Of a stretch of 64,000 bases of DNA, positions 34,626 to 44,735 are shown one piece after another. The first letter of the stretch is position 1. Each line of letters opens with the position of its first letter. The notes beneath the pieces were generated by a model that was not told the DNA's origin, did no database searches, and saw only the letters and a program-made list of their open reading frames with translations. Source of the stretch: Udeniomyces pyricola. Lineage: Eukaryota; Basidiomycota; Tremellomycetes; Cystofilobasidiales; Mrakiaceae. Location: the NCBI GenBank assembly GCA_039545295.1, contig BCIK01000008.1, positions 946,487 to 1,010,486 on the forward strand. Reading direction: 5' to 3'. The position numbers and the translations under genes were made by a program.

Positions 34626-36843
34626 ATGTCCTCCTCCATCACCGACATCGTCAACTCTTCCAACCAGTGTCTCCCCACGCCCAAGGACACCCACCTCGTT
34701 GATGACTTTGTCACCAATGTTGAAGCCGGAAAGCTCGAGGACGTCAACGTCAGTCGTTCTCACCTGCCCTTTTGCTATCGCTTCATCCATCCATCCATCC
34801 ATCCATCCATCCTGCCTTCTCTTTCTCCCTTTTTCCCCGTCGCGTCCAGATCCATGTGTGCTGTACTGAAACTTTCGAACGATATTTCATCTCTCATCCC
34901 GATCTCCTTTATAGTCTCTCGAGGCCCGATTGACGCCTTTGACCTACCTTTTCAATAACGAGCTCTCCAAGGCCGACGTCGCCGTCTACGCTGCTCTTCA
35001 CCCCAAATACGTACGTCCTCAATCGAGCTTTTTCCTGACCCCATCATTTCGTCCGACTGCCTCCTCAACCTGTCCTGTCAAGAACCATCTTCATGTTGAC
35101 TCTGTATTAACTTGCTATCATTCATGTTTCTTCTCTCTTTCCGGGGGCCACGTCTTTAGAGCACCCTCCCTTCGTCCGAGTACTACTCGACTCCCGCGGT
35201 GACCCGATTCCTGGCGCACGTCCAGGGTCACCCTTCGTTGGCTCCTCTGTTCTCGTACCCCAACTCGCCCCTCAAGCCGATCGAGTTTGACCTCTCATCG
35301 ATGCCCAAGATTGAGCGAAAGCCTGTGGCTGCCAAGGAGAAGAAGCCCAAGAAGGCCGCCGTCACAGGAGATGCTGCTGCTGCTGCTACTGCTTCGACCG
35401 ACAAGGTCGTCGAGCAGAGCAAGACCGCCGTCGAAGCCGTCACTGAGAAGCTCGGTGAGCTCGGTGTCGCCGCTCAGGGTGCTGCTGCGAGCGTCGGGGA
35501 GGCCGTCGCTGGATTGGGAGCCAAGGTCAAGGAGATGGCGCTTGGAGGTGCCGAGCAGGCCACCGAGGTCGCTACCAAGGCGGAGGGTGCCGTTGCTGCT
35601 ACCGGAACCGAGAAGAAGGAGAAGAAGCAGAAGGAGAAGAAGGCCAAGGCCCCTGCTGCCCCTGCTCCTGAGCCAACGGGTCCGAGGCCGAGCATGGTCG
35701 AACTCAAGGTACGTTTGACAGCGTATTGTCTTGTACTTGGCGTCGCCCACGTATATTTCTAAACCCCCTGATCTAAATCTTTTGCTATTTCTTTCATCTC
35801 CTACCTTGCTTCATAGGTCGGCCACATCCTGTCAGGTTAGTCCATCTCTTTCCTTTCTCTCTTTCGTCTCTTGTTTGCACTCTGTTTTGACTTTTCGTTC
35901 TCAAATGAAGCAAGGACCCTTAGGATATTGGCTTATAGACGTTTACTGACGTTGGCTTTTTTTTTTATTTGTGGATCAACGTTCTCGTAGTCGAGAAGCA
36001 CCCGGACGCCGATTCTCTCTACGTTGAAAAGGTCGATGTCGGAGAGGAGGAGCCTAGGACCATCATCTCGGGTCTTGTCAACTACATGACCATTGACCAG
36101 ATGAAGGGATCGAGGATCGTCGTTGTCGTCAGTTCAATCACTCAAATAGACTTTGAAAGGCCGCTCAGGTAGTGGTAGATCCTTCTGACCATTCTCGCCT
36201 GTGGACTGCATCACGTCTTGTTCCCTGTTGTACTCCTTCTTCAGGCCAACATGAAGCCCGTCAAGATGCGAGTGAGTGTGACACCTCGATCTGTCTCTCT
36301 CTTGACCTCTTGTTGAGGCATCGATATATATGCACATACAACGAGCTGACGCGTTTCATTCATATTCTCTTGTTTCTTTTTCTCCTTGCCGCACGTTAGG
36401 GCATCACGTCGTACGCCATGATTTTGTGCGCAACCTCCAAAGACGGCAAGGACGCTGGCCTCGAGTTTGTCACTCCTCCCGCCGATTCCAAGCCCGGAGA
36501 GCGCATTTACTTTGAAGGACCCCAGTACGAGAGTAAGTTTCGACCTCGCTTGTTTATATCCCCNCCCCCCCCCCCTTTTTTTCATCACGCTCTATCGGAG
36601 TGGCATCGCCGAATGGAGTGATTGACAGATATCCCTCTTCTCATCCCTCCGTTTGCAGACGAGAAAGCGGTCGAGGTCATGAACCCCAAGAAGAAGATCT
36701 TTGAGGCCATCCAGCCCCAGCTGACGACGCTCGACACCCTCGAGGCGTGCTTCATCGATAAGGAGTCGGGCGAGGTTTCCAAGATCAGGACCAAGGAGGG
36801 ATACTGCACCGTCCAAAAGTTTGCCGGGGCTTCGCTCTCATAG
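34626..36843 (+). CDS. ARC1: Arc1/AIMP1-like tRNA-binding cofactor of aminoacyl-tRNA synthetases
   Basis: Arc1-type proteins bind tRNA and hold Met- and Glu-tRNA synthetases in a complex. The N-terminal GST-like part is spread over short exons (MSSSITDIVNSSNQCLPTP, LTPLTYLFNNELSKADVAVY, YYSTPAVTRFLAHVQGHPSL). The middle is an Ala/Lys-rich linker with KEKKPKKAA and KKEKKQKEKKAKAPA. The C-terminal EMAPII/OB fold is VGHILS, then VEKHPDADSLYVEKVDVGEE, RTIISGLVNYMTIDQM, ANMKPVKMRGITSYAMILCA and GERIYFEGP. It ends YCTVQKFAGASLS. Introns include one with a CATC tetranucleotide repeat (about 34788-34812) and one with a C run containing an N at 36564. Its stop lies 182 nt from the convergent HOM2 stop. 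Confidence 0.93.
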
Positions 36844-37025
36844 ATAATGATGGAATTGATTTGGATGCCATCTAAACTACTACTGGCTCCATTACTTTGA
36901 CTGAAAGGGGAGAAAAATGCATTGGGAGCCGAGCGTTGCTTTTAGGTAGAGCCAGGCGAGGCATAACCAATGGTGAACTTTGGGGGTTGGGTTCTTGGTA
37001 TATAAAGGTAAATGACATGTTATTT

Positions 37026-38744
37026 TTACACTGACACGACACCTTGGGCAACAGCAAGCTCGGCGTTGATGATGCTTGAAGTGGCGGCTCCGATCCGGAC
37101 GTTGTCTGTTGAGATTGGATATTCGTGGTGGAGAGCGGACCCAAGAATGGTTACAAGTGATAGAAAAGGAATCAGACAAGAAAAAAGAAGGCATGATCAA
37201 CCACATAGTTGCGACGGGGTAGACAACAAAAAAGGAAACCCAGCGATGACAATGACAAAAAAAATAATAAGAAAAATCGAAGGGGATGGTTCCTTTTTGG
37301 CTAAACACGCACCGGAAAGGCAAACAAACTTGAGGTCCAGAACGGGGCACTCCCTCACACGTCCGACGACGACACAAGCACCATCTTGAAGGTTTCGATC
37401 CAGTCGCGGCTGAGGTCGGTCCTCCTCCTCCATGACGACGATAGGGTTGAGAGGAGCCGAGGGAACCTTGTCCCGACCGAGCTCGTTGGCGAGGGTCGTG
37501 TAAGCGGCCATGACCTTGATCGCCTCTTCAGGCGTGGGCTTCCCGTTCTTGAACGAGACTGAGACGCACTCGGTGTGACCATCGATGACGGCAACCCGGT
37601 TACACGCAGCCGAGACCTTCATGGGTGACGAAGCGTGAAGATCGAACCCTTTACCATCCGGATTGACGCCTCCGAGAATTTTGGAAGCTTCCCACTCAAT
37701 CTTCTCCTCCTCACCACTGATGTGAGGGACGATGTTGTCGAGAATGTCAAGCGATGGAACACCCGGGTAGCCACCTCCCGAGATGGCCTGAAGGGTAGTG
37801 ACGATGAGCTTGTCGATGGGACCAAAAGCGTCTTCGAGGGCCTTGAGGGGAACGACGATACCAGTCGTGGAGCAATTAGCGTTGGTGACGATGAAACCTC
37901 GAGAGAGAGGGGGAGAGTGGGCCTGTCGCTGGGCGTGAACGACGGAAAGATGCGACGGGTTGACGGTCGGGACGATGAGGGGAACGAGCTCGCCCCGTCG
38001 GTGGTTCTTGGAGTTGGAAAAGACAGCCTGCTCGGCAGCACAAAAGGCAGTTTCTGAGGTGAGGAGGAAATGAAATAAGAGACGCAGTCAGCTTCGATCG
38101 AATGGCAAGCAAAGCTCTTACTGAACAGCGGAAAGGAGGGTGTGTGTTGAAAGGGGGGGGGGGTTAACGTAGAAGAAGGAAAGAGACCCGAGTCGATACT
38201 ATCTGTCCATGTTTGGTTTACCATAAGGGGTCAATACATGCAGAAATGGATGTCTCCTTACCGATTTCACCAGCGACATCAGAATCGAGACCGGAGAAGA
38301 TGATTTTGCAGTCTTCGAAGCCCTCGGGCTTGCACTCGCGCACGACGAGTTGCTTGACGCAGTCGGGAATCGGGGTCGGCTGCTTCCACTTGACGGCCTT
38401 GGGGTAGGGCGACCCGGCCGAGCGCGAGGACGCGCCGAGGGCGGCAACCTCAAAGAACGGATGCGAGGCGAGAAGGGTGATGAATCGCTGGCCGACGGTG
38501 CCTGGATAAGAAGAGGGAGGGGGAGGGGAAGGGAGGGAGGAGAAGGACAAGGTAGAGCGAGTAGAGGACAATGGAGGAACGAATGTCGAGAAAAGAGGTG
38601 ATGACGAAAGAGTGACAAGGGAATTTTCAGTTGAGTCTCGGCAGCTGGAGCAGACATATGGTCTGATGAGCTGGAGCAAGCCGACTTACCGGTAGCACCG
38701 AGGATTCCGACCTTGATCTTTTGAGACTGAGCAGGGGAAGACAT
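37026..38744 (-). CDS. HOM2: Aspartate-semialdehyde dehydrogenase
   Basis: NADPH-dependent enzyme making aspartate semialdehyde, precursor of threonine, methionine and homoserine. Start MSSPAQSQKIKVGILGATG gives the nucleotide-binding GxxGxxG, completed in exon 2 as TVGQRFITLLASHPFFEV. Later: KIIFSGLDSDVAGEIE, AVFSNSKNHRR, VPLIVPTVNPSHL, the catalytic-cysteine motif GFIVTNANCSTTGIVVPLK, TLQAISGGGYPGVPSLDILD and NRVAVIDGHTECVSV. The last coding intron (37106-37312, 207 nt) joins LDLKFVCLS to DNVRIGAATSSIINAELAVA, ending QGVVSV at 37026-37028. This small last exon is needed because the family ends with GAA...NAEL. Retaining the intron leaves an open frame (see findings). Confidence 0.95.
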
Positions 38745-39131
38745 GATGGGGGATATGGGTGGGTGGGTTGGTTGGTGGGTGATGAGTATATGCTCTCGAG
38801 TCGTCGGTGATGGCGGTGAGTGACTCGCCCGTCCAATTTCGGATTGGCAACCCGATTAGTTGGAATTTCATGTTTTGCTGGGATCATCATTCTCTTCGTT
38901 CCTTCTTCTTTACTCGGCTCTCGAGACCTCAAACAGCCGTGCTCACTCGGTCTCCACGACTTGTCTTTCTTTGGCTCCAATCGACCAGATCTCAATCCAT
39001 CTCATCGCACACAAATCAACCCTCGTCACTCTAGTACACCCGCCTTGAGACTTGCAACAGCTACTAGCTTTCTCCTGCTAAAGCGCTCCATACGTCATCG
39101 ACCCCGACTGCGACCGACTCCCTGCCCCCCT
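38745..39131. other. Intergenic region upstream of HOM2
   Basis: About 390 nt with the HOM2 promoter and the PP4R3 3' end. No general-amino-acid-control site was confidently identified and there is no gene. Confidence 0.45.
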
Positions 39132-42100
39132 TTAACTCTTCGAACCTCCCCCGCCGCTCAAACCGCCCAGCTTGAATCCTTTGAGACTGAACGACAGCTT
39201 TCCCTTCGGTTTCTCACCCTCATCCCCTCCTTCTTTAACCCCATGCGGGGGTTCGGGAAGCGGTCGGGATCCTATCGAACTCGAGGCCGACGTCGAGGAC
39301 GAAAGACTGTCTGAGGAGGCCGAGCCGGACGAGCTACCCAAAGATGAAGTCGATGAGATGGAGATGCTCCTCTTATGGCCTCGAGAGGGCGTCATCGATT
39401 TGGATCCGGACAGAGGACCCGAGCCAAGGAGGGACATCAGCCCGTCTGCCACGTCCTCTTCTTCCTCTTCCCGTCGACGCTTCTCACTCATGCGCTGCGT
39501 GATGCCCTCGATCTTCTCTGGCGAATCGAGCTTAGTTGTAGCCATATCCGCGTCCGTACTCGTCGATGGCTTGAGCTGAGGGCCAATCAGGGGATCTTCT
39601 GCCACAGCAAAGGTTGCCGTCGGCGACTCTTCGTCCGAGTCGTCGTCGTAGCCAAGATTGAGCCCTTTGGGTTTTGAGCCCGATGAGCTCGAGGTCGAAG
39701 GTGAAACGGCTGTCTTGGCATCTCCCAATTGACCTCGCTGACGTTTACGCTTCGGACCAGGACCAAGGGATGCAAGGGAGGTGGTAGATTGCGTAGTCGG
39801 AAGGGAGGAAAATTTGGATGATGACGGCAGCGGAGGCGTGGACGAGTCCGAGTCGGAGTCGTTGAAGTAATCGTCTTCGTCTCGGTCCAGCTTTCGTCTG
39901 TAACAAACGCAACAACGAACGAAGCGCCCATTGCCAAGGAAGAGGTTAAACATAGAGATGGAGATGGATCCATGGTCAGCTGTGCAGGGCGCTTGGATGA
40001 AGTAGAAGGATGTCACGTACTTGTTCTCATCTTCCGCAGCCAGAGCATTGGTCACCGGGGGAGGCTCGTTATTCTGCTCCCACTTCTGCACGAGGCCAAG
40101 CATACACGTCCTGGTGATGGGACGTTGGGCCAAAGATCGAATTCGGTCGCCGTGGGTATCCATGAGGTTGTTTATGAGATCCTTGATGTTCTCCTGCAAG
40201 CCAAAAGATGAACCCCTAGTCAGGACTGTCTATCTCGAATTCCATCCCAAAAGGGACGGCATACACAATCGTCGATCGACAGGTCAAATCTCACCTTTCT
40301 CATGTAGTCAAACAGCTCAAGACAAGCCGAGCTAAGCATGTTGTCCTTTGGTGATTGAGAAGCGGCAAGCTCCAGGATGGGAGCAAATACGTCGCCTTTG
40401 TTGAGATAGCGGAGCATGAAATGGTTGTTGATGCGAAGGCAGGCTCGGTAGAATCTTATGGCGGCTGTTGCCATGCAAGTTGAAAGCAGTGTTAGTAAAA
40501 GCCTCGGCCGGGTTGGACTCAGCCAGGATAGCCGTTGCAGTGAGACTGACCATGTCGCAAGGGCTTCTCTCGGGCAGTCAAGAGCGAGCCAACTTTGGTG
40601 TTCATCGGACCGGACAGAATGAAGTACTGGCTTCGATGACCGTGATTGGAGACGAAGAATGAGAGGAGGTCGGTGAGGTACAAACACAGATGGGCATCTT
40701 CCGAATTGAGCCGCAGTCGTTGACCTGGTACGAGCGTAATAGTTGTTTTGTTCTAGTCAGCAAAAGACACGCGTAATTGCCTTTCACCCAAGATCACCGT
40801 ACTTACCTCCAAGGCTCTTGTAGTCCGGCAAGTCGAAAAGCGGTTTCATCAGCTCATCAACGCAATGCTCGTAGAAGTACGAGACGAACTTTTCCGCGAC
40901 AGGTCCATCTTTGGCGGGACCTCGAGAATAAGCCTGATGATGGCGGCAGACCACAACAAAAAGAAAAACGAAGCGAATTACGACACAGGGTTTATCAGAA
41001 GACTGGATAGTCGTTGAAGGTAATTCATTTGCGAGAACGATAGACTTACTGATGAGTTCTCTCCATCCCCGGTATCCAACAATTGCTTCAACGCGTCGGC
41101 GAGCTGACTCTTGACGCCGGTAAGCCTCTCCTGTCCAGCAGGTCTCTCCTTCAGGATCTCCCCTTCGCCTAGCAGCAACTTGATCATTTCCACCACCAGA
41201 GTTGATCCCCCCTCCATCTCATCGTTTCTTTCCTGCTCGTTGATGATGATTTGTCGAACAGCGGCTGGATCGTGGTCGAGAGCATGGGCGAGCATCTCGA
41301 CGGCTGGATTCTTGATGTGGTCCGACAAGAAACGTGAGGGAGCTGAAGATGCTGCAGAAGGATCCGAGGGCAACGACCCCGATAACGGAGCGGTTGCGGG
41401 TCGGTAGGAGAAAGCCCACTCTAGAACAAAGACGAGACCATGGTCGAGGAGGGTGCGGACAAGCTGAAGTCGAGACGGGAGGGCGATGTTTTTGGACATG
41501 AGAAGCAGTTGGTGTAGCAAGAGCACCACGTCTTCTCGATGAGCATCGAGCTCAGGTTCTGGAGCATCCGTCCGAATCCACTCAGTCGGCTGGAACGAGG
41601 CAAAGACGCGCTCCAGGAATTCGTCATTCGACTGGACGTGCTGGATGATGTCAGATTGATTATAAAAGATGAGGGGGTTGAGAATGTTGAAGGTCGAATC
41701 CTCGAGCGAGCGGGCGAGGACGACGTCTTTGAGATACTGAAGTCGGTAGGTCTGATGAATTTTATCGCGAATCGGCGCATCCTTGATCTCGACCGCTTCA
41801 CGAAATCGGCAAGAGCCAGAGATGAAGTCTCGATGACAAGCTTTGATCTTGGGAAATTCAGGATCGTCTGATAGATAGAACCCAACGTGATCCCATCAGA
41901 AGGATGATTCAGGGATGCAATCGTGAACCGCATGTGTAGAGACACTCACATTCAAGCATACCGACAACGCCCAGGAAGCGATCGTCCTGCATGACGTACT
42001 CCAGCACGGTCGCATCATTGCAAAAGACTGTTCAGGCGCGATTGGAAGGATGTGAGCGTCTGAGATGAGGCAGGTTATTCGGAGACAAGTTGGTCGTCGT

Positions 42101-43998
42101 CAAGAAAGGGCCTAGGGCGGAGGCGATACGCACGGATCGTCTGCATCATGCTGTAGAGAATGTGTAAATCTTCAAGAGACTCGAGGTCTTCTGCCTGGCC
42201 TAGAGTCACGATCATTCGCTCCACGTATTGCTGTTGAGAGTGCGGTAAAATCCAGAGAGAAGCGCGAAACAGGATGAGAATGCCGATCTAAAGATGGATC
42301 ATCGTATCCGACGCGTTCATGAGTAACTCACATCCTTGATAACTGCTTCGACAATCCTCTCCCGCCCGAGACTCGTCTTAGACAAGTTTTTGATTTGCAA
42401 GAGCGCTTGCCTGAGAAAGGTCCGGGAGGAAAAGCAGACGTGATAGTCGATGAGCACGCCAGCCTGCATAATGGTTATTAGCAAAGAACTACCTACTTCA
42501 GCGATCCCAGCGTGGGAGAGAGTAGCTGTTGTCTCGACTTTTCACGTCGCATTTGGCTATATACGGGTGATTCTGATCTGAATGCCCGTTCTGGCGAAGA
42601 CGAAGGAGCGGCAGCCTGCAAATAGACCTCCTCATTCGCTGCGATAAGACAACGCATACAGTCCACATTCGGTCAGCATCTTGGCTCGGGAGAATCCTGA
42701 CGAGAGTCACCCAGTCGTCTTAAGGGAGGAGAGAGACGACCGTAACATAACAAGAAGGGGCCAACTGACACGTAGCGAGCATCTTTTGCACTTCAGTCAC
42801 GAATTCCCAGACGTTCTCGCAGTCGGTCGGCTCGGCAAAGGACAGGGCGATGTCGGTACCATGAGGTTCGGTCCAGACGATTAGTGTGTCTGCAGTCCAA
42901 AATTCACAGTGTAGGCAAGATTGAGTGCAGAGTTTCGTGGCAGGGATTCATGTGCCGATCATAGAAATGATTATCCGCGCGTCGCGACACGTGGGACAGG
43001 ATGGCAAAGCACGCGTTGACGCTGGACTGACCTTGCTGCCTCTGATAAACGTCTTTGCCCTGTACCTGACTGTGCATGATGACCCTGCCCTCTACACCCT
43101 TGGCTCGGATGCCCTTGATGACAGGCAGCTCGCCCAGACCAGCATCCTTGTCGTCGTCTGGGTGGAGGAAGCCACCACCATCCTCGCCTGCATCGAGAAG
43201 TGACTTTTGCTTTTTGACTTCCTCGGCCTTGCTTCGTTCCTGTTCCGACAACGAGACCGGCTCGGCCGTGACAACAAGGAGGGCCTGATCCGTATCCTCG
43301 TCGTAGAGCCCATGAACATGACCGGTGCCGCGGTCGAACCAAGCCTCGTTGCGAAGCTCATAGACCTTGACCTTTTTGAAGTCGGTTTGCGGTCCTTGAT
43401 CCATCACGTGCGGACCTAGATCAGGCTCAAGCTCGCCAAACTCGTCGTCCTCCTTGGAGCCTGTGGGTGAGTCGTCGAGGGCTGAGATGATGACTGTCGG
43501 GTCATCGGTGCCTTCATCTCGGACTAGGGCGTGTTGGGAGAGAGCCTCGGTCAAGACGCGTTCGGCTGTGGTGCCATGAGCGATGCCCAGGCCAAGTCCG
43601 ACCGGATCTAGGGTGGCTACATCATCGTACGATCCAGAGGAGGCAAGGTCAAATGCAGAGGAAGGTGTAAAGGATGAATCACCGGACGAAGTGGACACGG
43701 CTGGGGTTCTCTTGGACGCGATGGAGGCTTGATCGGTGGGGGAGGAGCTGGGACTCAGGGACGAGGACGAGGGCGAGTTGGAGCTGGATCGGCCGGTGGT
43801 GAGGGGCTTCGCAGTGGAGGAGGATGAGGGGGATCCACCCAAGACGGATGGGGACCGGCCAGCGGGGGACTGACGCGAGTAGGTCTTTGAAGACCGACGG
43901 CTGGAAGGGTTCGCGGCTTGGTCGTGTGATTTGGTAGGGGTGGTATTGGTGGTGGTGATGGTGGGGGTGGTGGGACTGTGAGGAGTTGGATCGGGCAT
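39132..43998 (-). CDS. PSY2: Protein phosphatase 4 regulatory subunit 3 (SMEK/Psy2)
   Basis: Targets the PP4 catalytic subunit to substrates in DNA damage response and cell-cycle control. A Ser/Pro-rich N-terminal extension of about 190 residues precedes the EVH1/RanBD-like domain: KKVKVYELRNEAWFDRGTGH, DTDQALLVV, then in later exons TLIVWTEPHGTDIALSFAEP and CENVWEFVTEVQKML. The SMEK core and armadillo-like region follows: EIKDAPIRDKIHQTYRLQYL, DVVLARSLEDSTFNILNPLI, FYNQSDIIQHVQSNDEFLE, RVFASFQPTEW and EDVVLLLHQLLLMSKNIALP. The C-terminal tail is acidic/Ser-rich and ends GLSGGGGSKS. Start MPDPTPHSPTTPT at 43998; the frame stays open upstream to an ATG at 44235 that would add a hydrophobic leader. 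Divergent from the DENND6-like gene. Confidence 0.92.
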
Positions 43999-44151
43999 GC
44001 AGAGCTGAGTGGGGGATGGGAGGATTGAGCTCGGCGTGAACTGAGCCGGCGGGGAGGAGGAATGAAGAGTGGGGATGATGATGATGATGATGATGGAGTA
44101 GAGGAGGAGAACAAACGAAAGAGAGAGAGAGAGACTTGGAAAGAGAGAGCT

Positions 44152-44206
44152 GAGCGCTGACTGAGCGTTGATTGAGTACTGAGTGAGCGCTGAACGAGCA
44201 CTGATG
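44152..44206. repeat. Five tandem 11-bp repeats upstream of PSY2
   Basis: Five consecutive 11-mers, consensus GAGCGCTGANT (GAGCGCTGACT, GAGCGTTGATT, GAGTACTGAGT, GAGCGCTGAAC, GAGCACTGATG), with exact 11-bp spacing. They lie 154-208 nt upstream of the PSY2 ATG in the divergent region shared with the DENND6-like gene. Confidence 0.85.
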
Positions 44207-44735
44207 ATGAGTGCAATCAAGCAGCAAGCTATCAACTTGTATCAACTATATATATGATCAAGCTCACATCAAGGCCCACTACATCTAATTGATGAACATG
44301 AACGAGATGGCGAATGCGCGAGTACATGGCGATTGACTCCACATTGACGCGCCTGCAACCAACTCGCGCAACTCGACGCGAACCACCTGTTTGGGTTTTG
44401 TCTTCGAGTCCAATGACCTAATCAATATACGTCAATTAAGAACAGCGCATCATATATCTACAACGTACTCATCACTCCATCATATCCACCACCACACAGC
44501 ATATCCATTCCTCAACCAACTCATCCGTCAGCTCTGGTCCACCACCGGCCCAGTCCGAACCGTGCTTAGACTCTCTTCGATCTCCTCCTCGAGTCTCCCT
44601 TAGTTAGCCTAACAGTGCTTTGCGCGCGCGCCCGCTGCCCTCCCCTCCCGCCCAGTCGACGCACTCGGCCATCTCCCTCCAGCTAGCTATATATCCTTCT
44701 CCCTTCGGCCCAGCTCTCTCATCTCTCCTTCCGCC
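44207..44735. other. Rest of the PSY2/DENND6-like divergent region
   Basis: About 530 nt, with GACGCG words near 44345-44380 and an alternating GC run near 44625. It holds the DENND6-like promoter. No gene is seen. Confidence 0.5.

Noticed and set aside
13231..38744. Methionine/sulfur gene cluster (MET16, ARC1-like, HOM2)
   Set aside because: The genes are 20 kb apart, in different orientations and separated by many unrelated genes. Co-location looks accidental.
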